Assembly (NCBI GenBank): GCA_030044775.1
Contig: JASICF010000346.1
Span: 1 to 14,828, forward strand
DNA length: 14,828 bases
Reading direction: 5' to 3'
Source: Candidatus Sulfotelmatobacter sp.
GTDB taxonomy: Bacteria > Acidobacteriota > Terriglobia > Terriglobales > Acidobacteriaceae
Positions 7,402 through 13,830 of this stretch are shown here, piece after piece; within the stretch, counting starts at the first letter, position 1; every line of letters starts with the position of its first letter. The notes under the pieces were generated by a model. The model did no database searches, had not been told where the DNA came from, and saw only the letters and a program-made list of their open reading frames with translations. The translations under genes and the position numbers were made by a program.

Positions 7402-8106
7402 TTACAGACGCTGATAAATCCGTTCTGGAATCGGGAACAGCCTCTCGCTCAGGACTGTCCCTAGAATTCGCGAGCTTCCTGCCTGCAGGCATTCTTTCGC
7501 TTTGCGAGCTGATGCCTTGCGAGTGTTGCCTGCTGCCAGTACCAGAACGATTCCATCGGCAAGTTCCGCCAGCAACACGGCTTCACTGGAGCTTCCCGTC
7601 GCCGGTCCCTGAATGACCACAAAGTCAAACTCGCTGCGAAGTCCTGCAAGACGCGAAACCCAGTACTGGCCCGCCCCGGAGTTCTCTGGTGTGCCGCGTA
7701 GACCCGGCTCGCTCACGCGCCACAAATTGTTCGTAAGTTGAACCGCATCGTCCTTAACGAAAGGTGCGGGGCCGTTTACCGGGAAACCAATCTTCTTGTC
7801 GTCGCCTGCTTCGCGGATTACAACGGCGACACGCGCGGAGGTCTCCTGGGCCAAGACTTCCCCTACACGATTGCAGATGCCTGCCAGCTCCAGGTCTTTC
7901 CCAACCGCGGTGAAGAGTACTTGCCTGACCCGAGTCTCGCAATTAAAGAAGACGCGGCGCACCAGAGTCCGAATTTGCTCGCGAGCGAAGGCTTCCGGAT
8001 TCCAGCCGCTGGTTTCCTGAACGATCCTCATTTGCGGCCTCGTATTCACAGCCGCGGCAGATGCAATCAGTTCCGAGCTTCGTAACACTCCTGGATTTGC
8101 GCTCAT
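7402..8106 (-). CDS. Degenerate BY-kinase/ParA-like protein lacking the P-loop
   Basis: The 234-residue protein occupies the place of the cytoplasmic tyrosine kinase (CpsD/Wzc-C type) that partners the chain-length protein upstream. Family resemblance is seen in PEAFAREQIRTLVRRVFFN (37-55), which matches the pre-kinase helix, in ADGIVLVLAAGNTRKASARK (183-202), and in ILGTVLSERL (214-223). The nucleotide-binding signatures are gone. Where Walker A should be there is TAVGKDLELA (66-75), without GKS/T; the A' region reads VAVVIREA (93-100) without its Asp residues; and Walker B reads FVVIQGPA (162-169), with Gln in place of Asp. No C-terminal tyrosine cluster is present. It is therefore probably a non-catalytic adaptor or regulator of chain length. 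The ATG start follows GAGGG. It lies 64 nt after the chain-length gene. Confidence 0.78.
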   Translation of the reverse strand: MSANPGVLRSSELIASAAAVNTRPQMRIVQETSGWNPEAFAREQIRTLVRRVFFNCETRVRQVLFTAVGKDLELAGICNRVGEVLAQETSARVAVVIREAGDDKKIGFPVNGPAPFVKDDAVQLTNNLWRVSEPGLRGTPENSGAGQYWVSRLAGLRSEFDFVVIQGPATGSSSEAVLLAELADGIVLVLAAGNTRKASARKAKECLQAGSSRILGTVLSERLFPIPERIYQRL

Positions 8107-8170
8107 CGTTTTTTCCCTCAGGCGTCGACTTTAATCATGCCTCCTAAAACTGTTCCCTTAGACCTCGTCT

Positions 8171-9670
8171 TCAGGCGGACAATCGCGCTGCTCTTCCACC
8201 CGGCAAAGATGCCAATACTGGAAGCTCCAAACACGCGGTCACTTCCTCCGGCGTGCGCAATGCCGGGTCCAAACAATCAGCGGTGAAGGCTGCACCTATG
8301 CCTGAGGCGATCGCGCCGGCAAAACCTACGAGCACGACAATGGCAGGGGGCCACCGGGGCAAGGCGGGTGCGACCGGCTTCTCGGCGATGGCAACATTCA
8401 CAATCCCGCCTTCATCCAGAGCATCGCCCATCCGCGCCTGCTCGCGCTTCTTTACGTAGAGCAGATAATTGTCCTCTGCGGCTTTTTCGCTGCTGGTCAG
8501 ATCGTCCTGAATGATGGCGTCTTCTCCGAGCTGGCGAGCAAGCGCGTGATATTGGGCCAACTGCGCGGCTGCAGTCGTCTCGCGACCTTCCAGGCCCCGC
8601 TTTTCAACCTCGGCCTTCTGCAGTTCGGCTCTCGCCCATTCGTAATTCGTGTCCTGGTCGGTCGTCTCATCGCGAATCGGATTCGACTTTTCATTCTCAA
8701 TTGCCGCCTTGGCTTGGGCGATCTGCTGATCGACCTCCCGCACCAGCGGATGACCCGGCTCAAACTTCGTGAGCAGTTGTATTTTCTTGAGCTGGAGATC
8801 AAGCAGGTTCGCCTTTAACGCTCGCAAAAGCTCCGGGTTATCGGACGTGCGCACCTGGGTCACCATTCGTTTCGGCAGGCGGGCCAGAGCGTACTTGAGC
8901 TCGCGCACGCGATATTCGACTTCCGCCATCTGCGACTGCGTCTGCCGGTAGCCGGCTTCGACTTCATCGATCCTCTGCAGCACCAGGTCGCGTTGTCTCG
9001 GGGCAATTACCACATCATGGGTATTGGTGAAATCCAGCAGTTTCTTTTCCGCCAGCTCCAACTGGCGTCGCGACTCCGTGGTCTGCTCATCGAAAAAATG
9101 AAATTGTCCACCGGGACGATGCACCTCCATGTGCTTCTCCAGATAAGCAGCCGCCAGCGATTGCAGCACATGAGCCGCGAGTTGGGGATCGGAGGCGTCA
9201 TAATTCACGGCGATCACATCAGTCTTCTTGATCGCTTCCACGTTCAATTTTTTCCCGAGCTTTCTTGCCGCCCGTTCCACCCGCGCCGCCTGGTCTTCAT
9301 GCGGACGCAGCCATCGCAGCCAGTCGTGTGCCGCCAGGTCATTCGCCGCAGCCACGCGCCGCAAAACGTCATCGTCCTTCAGGAGTTCTACCTCCGAATT
9401 GAGCTCTTCCTCGGTCACTTCCACGCGCGAGAAATCCGGAGGCGCGTTGGGCTGCGCAGTCGCCGGCGGATCGGAACGTCCACGGCGTACCAGCACCTGA
9501 AGGCGCGCCCGGTAGCTTGCCCCAGCGAATGCATAAGCCACGGATAAAAGCAAAACCAAGCCTGATACCATGACAAAAACTTTTCCCTGCCGGAATAGCA
9601 CCATCGCCAATTCGCGAAGCGTAGGAGAGTCTGTCTCTTCGGTTCTAGGAAGCGTGCGTTGATCGTTCAT
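8171..9670 (-). CDS. Chain-length determinant/GumC-Wzc-like polysaccharide co-polymerase
   Basis: A 499-residue inner-membrane protein with the Wzz topology: a cytoplasmic N-terminus, a transmembrane helix at about 31-50, a long periplasmic part with predicted coiled coil (about 190-420), and a second helix at about 442-463 preceded by a proline-rich stretch (KPVAPALPRWP). It sets polymer length and links the polymerase to the export channel. The C-terminal tail RTPEEVTACLELPVLASLPG is the kind that docks a tyrosine-kinase partner, but no kinase domain is fused; the next gene encodes a P-loop-less relative. The start ATG lies 23 nt after the export-protein stop. Length and topology fit the PCP-2/GumC type rather than short Wzz proteins. 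Confidence 0.9.
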   Translation of the reverse strand: MNDQRTLPRTEETDSPTLRELAMVLFRQGKVFVMVSGLVLLLSVAYAFAGASYRARLQVLVRRGRSDPPATAQPNAPPDFSRVEVTEEELNSEVELLKDDDVLRRVAAANDLAAHDWLRWLRPHEDQAARVERAARKLGKKLNVEAIKKTDVIAVNYDASDPQLAAHVLQSLAAAYLEKHMEVHRPGGQFHFFDEQTTESRRQLELAEKKLLDFTNTHDVVIAPRQRDLVLQRIDEVEAGYRQTQSQMAEVEYRVRELKYALARLPKRMVTQVRTSDNPELLRALKANLLDLQLKKIQLLTKFEPGHPLVREVDQQIAQAKAAIENEKSNPIRDETTDQDTNYEWARAELQKAEVEKRGLEGRETTAAAQLAQYHALARQLGEDAIIQDDLTSSEKAAEDNYLLYVKKREQARMGDALDEGGIVNVAIAEKPVAPALPRWPPAIVVLVGFAGAIASGIGAAFTADCLDPALRTPEEVTACLELPVLASLPGGRAARLSA

Positions 9671-9693
9671 ACAAAATCCGGCAGCCTGTTTCG

Positions 9694-10485
9694 CTAAAAT
9701 TGCGTCGAGCTCACGTACATGTCCAACGCAGGACGGGTGAGAAACGGCTGAATCTTTGAAACCACGTTCTGTGGAACAAAAATCAGGTCTCCCGGCCTTA
9801 GTTCCGCGATCTCGCGCAGGTTCTTGCTCTTCAACATGTTTTTCAGGTTGAAAACGTGTGCTTCAAACATGCCGTCATCGACTCGCCGAAACAGGAGAAC
9901 CTGTGAGTGCTTTGCCTGATGGGTGAAGCCGCCCGCGATTTCGATCGCCTGGATCACCGTCAGATCGGCTCGCAGCTCGTATTTGCCCGGCCGCCCGACC
10001 TCGCCTCCGGCAATAAAATAAGGATGCTCAAAGTCTTTCAGCGCTACGGCCACTTGCGGGTTATGCAAGTAGCCCGTATACGCTTTGTCCACGGCGTCCT
10101 GCAGCGCTTCCAGCGTAAGGCCCTGTGCGAACACGGCGCCGGCATCCTTGAGCATGATGTATCCATCCGGTTGGATCGTGAGCGTCTGGTCGAACTCCGG
10201 CGACATGGTGAAGCTCAGCGTCACAACATCGCTGCGATTCAGCCGGTAAAGCGGACGGCGCCCTCCGAGCCCAGGGTTTCCCGTGCCGTCCGCTTGCCCG
10301 ACTGCAGCGGCCCTCGCTGTCGTGGCCCCCACGCCAGCGTTAGTTTGGCCGCTTGGAGAAATCTGTCCGCCCAATGCCTGTCCTCTTCCTCCCTGCGAAA
10401 AGGCTGGCTGCGAAAAGGCGGCGATTAAGAAAAACACCGCGAGTTGTAGTCCGATGACTCTGAGCGAATTGGCAAGAACCTTCAT
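9694..10485 (-). CDS. Polysaccharide export protein (Wza/GumB-like) with Sec signal peptide
   Basis: A 263-residue outer-membrane export protein. From ATG 10485 it begins with a clear signal peptide (MKVLANSLR, then hydrophobic LQLAVFFLIAAF, cleavage probably after AFS). The frame stays open up to 10611, but the added 42 residues would bury the signal peptide, so the inner ATG is preferred although its Shine-Dalgarno is weak. The Poly_export domain (PF02563) is marked by YRLNRSDVVTLSF and IQPDGYIML. It is followed by one SLBB-type segment (FIAGGEVGRPGKYELRADLT, and IEIAGGF) and a PGDLIFVP motif near the end. No lipobox cysteine is present, unlike E. coli Wza. It is the first gene of the operon. 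Confidence 0.9.
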   Translation of the reverse strand: MKVLANSLRVIGLQLAVFFLIAAFSQPAFSQGGRGQALGGQISPSGQTNAGVGATTARAAAVGQADGTGNPGLGGRRPLYRLNRSDVVTLSFTMSPEFDQTLTIQPDGYIMLKDAGAVFAQGLTLEALQDAVDKAYTGYLHNPQVAVALKDFEHPYFIAGGEVGRPGKYELRADLTVIQAIEIAGGFTHQAKHSQVLLFRRVDDGMFEAHVFNLKNMLKSKNLREIAELRPGDLIFVPQNVVSKIQPFLTRPALDMYVSSTQF

Positions 10486-10578
10486 GGTGCGATGCTTTAC
10501 GGTCCTGGCTTCCAAGTTGCTTCGATGGTCCGGTTCGCAGAGTAGGGTGAGACTGAATCCCACAGCAAGACATGGAAA

Positions 10579-10590
10579 GTAGCGTCTACC
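10579..10590 (-). promoter_or_regulatory. ops-like hairpin element in the EPS operon leader
   Basis: On the minus strand GGTAGACGCTAC is followed by TTT, about 95-105 nt before the export-gene start. It forms a GTAG/CTAC stem and resembles in outline the RfaH ops element GGTAGCGTGC. Because the operon encodes a NusG paralogue, it is a candidate recruitment site; the likeness is short and may be chance. Confidence 0.22.
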
Positions 10591-10665
10591 TGGGTGGCAT
10601 GGGGCTTTCAATTTAAGCAGTGCGGAGCATCAGCAATGACGCGGATATTGCCAGGCTCAAATCTT

Positions 10666-10712
10666 CTACAAAGCTACAATGCCGCCTTTCTTGGGGTTAC
10701 CTACGAAAGTAG
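10666..10712. promoter_or_regulatory. CTAC/GTAG repeat cluster, possible operator
   Basis: CTACAAAGCTAC (10666-10677) and CTACGAAAGTAG (10701-10712) lie exactly 35 bp apart in the divergent promoter region. The second is an inverted repeat with 4-bp arms, of a size used by LuxR/NarL-type helix-turn-helix proteins. GAAAGTAG recurs at 10575-10582. Function is a guess from location only. Confidence 0.25.
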
Positions 10713-10969
10713 ACTTGCATGTTCGCGAGATCACACTCTTTGAATCGTCGGCAAAGGAAAAAATCTTTCGTATGGGCAAATCGCGGCAAAAGTGTGTCGT
10801 AACACGTCACCGGAAATCGCAGAATCCATCGAAGCAGCGTTCATTTCCACAGCTGCTGGAATCGATTTCCCAATTCGAGAGTTCACTGTAAATTATTTGC
10901 CCGCCTTCCTTGAGTCTTCTCCCAGCATGCTCCTAAGATCGATTTTCTGAATCCGGAGCTCTTTTTTCG

Positions 10970-11692
10970 ATGAATGCCCTCCACGCGCCCAAAGCCATTC
11001 CTGTACTGATTGCAGATTCGAATCTCATGCAAGCTCAGTTGCTGACAGGTGCGCTGCGGCGCCGGGGCGACTTCCGGGTTTCCACTTGTGGGGTGGACGA
11101 GGCCTCCATTCTTCAGGCGATGACTACTGCTGCCGCGCAGGTCGTCGTGTTTTCGCTCAACCATTCCACCAGTACCGCCGCTCAGATGGCGGCCTTGCGC
11201 CGGCTTCATCTTTCATATCCCGCGGCTGCCAAAGTCCTTCTCGTTGAATCCTGCGATCGCGAACTAGCCATTACCGCGTTCCGTTCCGGAGTGCGTGGAA
11301 TTTTCTGCATTGCCAATACTCATTTCCGCTTGCTTTGCCGTTGTATTCAGCGGGCGGCTGAAGGCCAGGTCTGGGCCAATGCTGAGCAAATGCGCTTCCT
11401 TCTCGATGTCGTTTCCGAGGTGCCGTCCCTGCGGATAGTCAACTCGCATGGCCGGGGAATGCTTACTCCGCGAGAAGAGCAGGTTGTTGCTCTCGCGACC
11501 GAGGGCCTGAGCAACCGCGACATTGCCCGCGAACTCGATCTCAGCGAGCACACGATCAAGAAATATCTGTTCCGCATCTTCGATAAGCTGGGAGTTTCTT
11601 CGCGGGTGGAGTTAGTGCTTTATGCCGTTAACCACGGGGCTCCCAGGCAGGGGCAGCGTCTGGCCGGCGGAACACACCCGGCGACCGATTAG
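10970..11692 (+). CDS. LuxR/NarL-type transcription regulator with atypical receiver domain
   Basis: The 240-residue protein has a receiver-like N-terminal domain (about 9-130) and a clear LuxR-type helix-turn-helix at its C-terminus: LTPREEQVVALATEGLSNRD (165-184), then IARELDLSEHTIKKYLFRIF (185-204) and DKLGVSSRVEL. In the receiver, Asp16 of the acidic pocket is kept (LIADSN), but the phospho-acceptor position reads VVVFSLN, giving Ser62 instead of Asp. The conserved Lys near the end of the fifth strand is also absent (IFCIANT, 111-117). It is therefore unlikely to be switched on by a histidine kinase in the usual way. It is transcribed divergently from the polysaccharide operon and is the natural candidate to regulate it. 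GGAG lies 11 nt before the ATG. Confidence 0.85.
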   Translation: MNALHAPKAIPVLIADSNLMQAQLLTGALRRRGDFRVSTCGVDEASILQAMTTAAAQVVVFSLNHSTSTAAQMAALRRLHLSYPAAAKVLLVESCDRELAITAFRSGVRGIFCIANTHFRLLCRCIQRAAEGQVWANAEQMRFLLDVVSEVPSLRIVNSHGRGMLTPREEQVVALATEGLSNRDIARELDLSEHTIKKYLFRIFDKLGVSSRVELVLYAVNHGAPRQGQRLAGGTHPATD

Positions 11693-11710
11693 CTCTCCTT
11701 CATTCTTAAT

Positions 11711-11739
11711 TTGGCAAAGGTGCCGCGCACCTGTATAAA
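11711..11739 (+). promoter_or_regulatory. Sigma70-like promoter with a palindrome in its spacer
   Basis: TTGGCA (11711-11716) and TATAAA (11734-11739) are separated by exactly 17 nt. The spacer contains the perfect inverted repeat AGGTGC-CGC-GCACCT (11718-11732). The promoter points to the membrane-protein gene at 11758. The predicted transcription start (about 11746) leaves a leader of only about 12 nt. The palindrome could be an operator; a terminator for the gene ending at 11692 is less likely because no T run follows. Confidence 0.5.
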
Positions 11740-11757
11740 TCGGGGTGGGCGAATTCT

Positions 11758-12183
11758 GTGCCTGAACAACTTCCAAACCTTGGCTCGAATACACGATCCC
11801 GCACGGTGGGTGGCGTTATCGCCTCGGGGCTGTTGCTCGCGGCTCTTGCCCTGATTGTCCTTTACACGAGCCGTCCCGCTTTCCTGAGCCCGCTGTCGCT
11901 GGTGGTGGTCGCGGCAATTGGAATTGCTGCCCTGCTCTTACAGTTCAGGCTGCTTCCCGAGGCAGTTTCGTCGAATGCGAAAGCGTCTCACCGCCGGTCG
12001 CTTGGGCTCACCGCGCTGGGGGTGGTTTTCTCCTTGGGAGCCGTCTTTGGAGATCTCATTCACTTCAAATCATGGTTCATGCTTGCGACGGGTCTGGCAG
12101 CTGTGTTCTGCTTCGCAATCAGTGGAATCGGTCTTCTAAACGTGTTGCGCAAACGCCCACCTTTGTCACCGGATATCCGGTAA
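11758..12183 (+). CDS. Small four-helix membrane protein of unknown function
   Basis: A 141-residue protein that I do not recognise. It has four hydrophobic segments at about 16-36, 42-62, 83-103 and 106-127, short polar ends (MPEQLPNLGSNTRSR at the start, RKRPPLSPDIR at the end) and a basic loop after helix 2 (KASHRRS). Small and mostly apolar, it is probably an inner-membrane protein. The start is GTG at 11758, with the G-rich stretch CGGGGTGGG (11741-11749) upstream and a good promoter at 11711-11739. It follows the LuxR-type gene by 65 bp on the same strand and converges with rpiA. Confidence 0.7.
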   Translation: MPEQLPNLGSNTRSRTVGGVIASGLLLAALALIVLYTSRPAFLSPLSLVVVAAIGIAALLLQFRLLPEAVSSNAKASHRRSLGLTALGVVFSLGAVFGDLIHFKSWFMLATGLAAVFCFAISGIGLLNVLRKRPPLSPDIR

Positions 12184-12187
12184 TCCC

Positions 12188-12208
12188 GCCGAAATCAAGC
12201 CCTTCGGC
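12188..12208. terminator. Weak hairpin between convergent genes
   Basis: GCCGAA (12188-12193) and TTCGGC (12203-12208) form a perfect 6-bp inverted repeat with a 9-nt loop, in the 32-bp gap between the convergent membrane-protein and rpiA genes. No T run follows on either strand, so it is at best a weak bidirectional terminator. Confidence 0.3.
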
Positions 12209-12215
12209 AGCTGTT

Positions 12216-12896
12216 CTATCGCCGCCCCCGAAGTTCATCAACTTTGTTTCCCTCAGCCACCAGCACCACGCTTGCCATACCAATAAACAATCCATGTTCC
12301 ACCACCCCCGGCATGTCGCTCAGTTGTCTGGCCAGCCGCTCGGGGTCGGCAATTTCGCCAAAGTGACAATCCAGAATGTAGTTGTTCTCGTCGGTCAGAT
12401 AGGGCTTGCTGCCATTCTGCCTCAAGATGACCCGCGCGCCCAGCACTTCGATCTTCTTCTGCACCACCGCTCGCGCAAATTTAATCACTTCCACCGGCAG
12501 CCCAAACTTCCCGAGCACGGGAACTCTCTTGGTCGAGTCGGCAATGATCACCAGCTGGCGGGAAGCCGAAGCCACGATCTTTTCCCGCAGCAGCGCTCCA
12601 CCACCGCCTTTAATCAAACGCAACTGTGGGTCAACTTCATCCGCACCGTCCACCGTCACATCGATCTCCGGACATTCATCCAGCGTGGTCACCGGAATTC
12701 CCAGGCTTGCCGCCTGCTGTGCCGAGAGATCAGAGGTTGGAATGCCGCGAATGCGCAGGCCGCTCTTGACCCGCTCGCCCAGCATTTGAATGAAGCAAGC
12801 GGAGGTCGATCCGGATCCGATGCCTATCACTTGACCATCGTTGATGAAGCGCAAGCTGGCGCGCGCGGCCGCTTCTTTTTCCCGTTCATTTGCCAT
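12216..12896 (-). CDS. rpiA: Ribose-5-phosphate isomerase A
   Basis: A 226-residue protein of normal family length that interconverts ribose-5-phosphate and ribulose-5-phosphate in the non-oxidative pentose phosphate pathway. Family motifs are in place: phosphate loop GIGSGSTSACF (25-35); VDGADEVDP (82-90) with the active-site Asp83 and Asp86; and KGGGGALLREK (96-106) with Lys96 and Glu105, matching Asp81, Asp84, Lys94 and Glu103 of the E. coli enzyme. The open frame runs on to 13322, but that part reads the DUF202 gene out of frame. ATG 12896 is chosen because it lies 23 nt after the DUF202 stop and gives the family N-terminus. Its Shine-Dalgarno (GGAG) is unusually far upstream. Confidence 0.95.
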   Translation of the reverse strand: MANEREKEAAARASLRFINDGQVIGIGSGSTSACFIQMLGERVKSGLRIRGIPTSDLSAQQAASLGIPVTTLDECPEIDVTVDGADEVDPQLRLIKGGGGALLREKIVASASRQLVIIADSTKRVPVLGKFGLPVEVIKFARAVVQKKIEVLGARVILRQNGSKPYLTDENNYILDCHFGEIADPERLARQLSDMPGVVEHGLFIGMASVVLVAEGNKVDELRGRR

Positions 12897-12919
12897 CGTT
12901 GGTTCGGAACTTTCCACTC

Positions 12920-13300
12920 CTAACTCAAGCTCTTTTCCACGTATATCAAGTATCCAGCCAGCGCCAGTCCAAACAAAGCGGTAAGAATCGTGACCAGATC
13001 GACCATGAATCCTGCCGGTTCGAATTTTCCTTCTTCGAGCAGAGCTCGCGTCTTGCGATAGCGAGCCAGTCCTGCCGTGACCATGATCACGCCGGCGAGA
13101 ATCGAGACCATCCCCATCCAAACCGAAAGGCCGGTTGTCTTTGCCGGATGGCCTTGAAATGCGGTGAGCTGACGCAATGCGATAGCGAACCGGCCGATGG
13201 CGAATCCGAACACCACAATCGCCACGCTGGTGCGTACCCAGGCCAGAAAGGTGCGCTCGTTCGCTAAATGATTCGTCGCTTTGTTGGAGTCTTCGATCAC
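12920..13300 (-). CDS. DUF202 (YidH-like) membrane protein
   Basis: The 126-residue protein has the DUF202 hallmark LANERTFLAWVRTSVAI (12-28) running into the first of three transmembrane helices (about 20-42, 57-80, 98-121). The function of the family is unknown; such proteins sit in the inner membrane. The start is GTG at 13300 with no clear Shine-Dalgarno, so it may be translated by coupling to the DUF302 gene ending 21 nt upstream. The stop TAG lies 23 nt before rpiA, so DUF302, DUF202 and rpiA look like one transcription unit. Confidence 0.88.
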   Translation of the reverse strand: MIEDSNKATNHLANERTFLAWVRTSVAIVVFGFAIGRFAIALRQLTAFQGHPAKTTGLSVWMGMVSILAGVIMVTAGLARYRKTRALLEEGKFEPAGFMVDLVTILTALFGLALAGYLIYVEKSLS

Positions 13301-13321
13301 AGCTTGTGGGGGACGGAAGCA

Positions 13322-13708
13322 TTATTCCACAGCCTTCGCCACCAGTGCGCCCACCACCGAAATGTTCTTGATCAACTCTTCCGGCACGCTGTGGCGGTGC
13401 TGCAGATAATCCGGGCTATTGTAGGTAACCAGCGTCTGTCCGTTCTCGCCTTCGGCGATCAGCACCTTCAGCGGCAGATCGATCGCCAGTGACGGCGCGG
13501 CCAGCATTACTGGCGTTCCGCCCTTTGGGCTGCCGAAGATCAGCACCTTCGTCGGCGGCATTTTCAATCCAACTTTTTCCGCCTCGCCGCTGTGGTCGAT
13601 GAGAGCAAACACCTGCACGCCGCGCTGCGCCAGAACCGATTGCAGCCGCTTCAGAGTCTCCTCAACCGAATACGGACTTGGTACCTGAATCAAACCGTTT
13701 GCCGGCAT
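13322..13708 (-). CDS. DUF302 family protein
   Basis: The 128-residue soluble protein matches DUF302 in layout. It has the N-terminal SPYSVEETLKRLQSVLAQRG (helix after a strand), VFALIDHSGEAEKVGLKMPP, VLIFGSPKGGTPVMLAAPSL (55-74) and LPLKVLIAEGENGQTLVTYN. The family is an alpha/beta fold of unknown activity, usually around 125-160 residues. No signal peptide is seen. The ATG at 13708 has a good AGGAG close upstream. It heads the DUF302-DUF202-rpiA group. Confidence 0.85.
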   Translation of the reverse strand: MPANGLIQVPSPYSVEETLKRLQSVLAQRGVQVFALIDHSGEAEKVGLKMPPTKVLIFGSPKGGTPVMLAAPSLAIDLPLKVLIAEGENGQTLVTYNSPDYLQHRHSVPEELIKNISVVGALVAKAVE

Positions 13709-13830
13709 GCATTGCTCCTGCTAAGTGCCTGATGTTCGGACGGGCGTCATCTCGAAGGCCCATTTTTTTCTCCCAGGGGCCGAAAGATTTCGCCTGTACC
13801 GTTAGCCGACTGGATGCGGGAGTGCCCCCG

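Larger units (their letters stand above)
10486..10969. promoter_or_regulatory. Divergent intergenic region between the EPS operon and the LuxR-type gene
   Basis: These 484 bp hold no convincing gene and should contain the promoters of both divergent units. No textbook promoter could be picked for the operon. For the regulator a weak candidate is TTCCCA, 16 nt, TAAATT (about 10868-10895). Notable short elements are CTAC/GTAG repeats at 10666-10677 and 10701-10712 and a GGTAG-ACG-CTAC hairpin (minus strand, 10579-10590) in the operon leader. A 70-codon frame on the plus strand (10679-10891) is judged spurious. The long leader (at least 100 nt) before the export gene could host antiterminator recruitment. 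Confidence 0.5.

Noticed and set aside
10691..10712. Possible c-di-GMP (GEMM) riboswitch suggested by GGGGTTACC and a GAAA loop
   Set aside because: The conserved core (the GGGACGCAAAGCC-type segment) is not present upstream on either strand.
10679..10891. A 70-codon plus-strand frame upstream of the LuxR-type gene
   Set aside because: No Shine-Dalgarno, Lys/Ser/Arg-rich composition and no recognisable domain; it lies in the divergent promoter region.
10895..10929. An 11-codon minus-strand mini-ORF with AGGAG next to ATG in the divergent region
   Set aside because: Spacing is too tight, it is very short, and it is far from the operon start; nothing supports translation.
12072..12923. A 283-codon plus-strand frame overlapping the membrane-protein gene and antisense to rpiA
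   Set aside because: His/Arg-rich shadow; rpiA on the other strand has all its active-site motifs.
12897..13322. N-terminal extension of the rpiA frame up to 13322
   Set aside because: It reads the DUF202 gene in a wrong frame (Arg/Ser/Gly-rich), whereas the DUF202 frame is clearly the real one.
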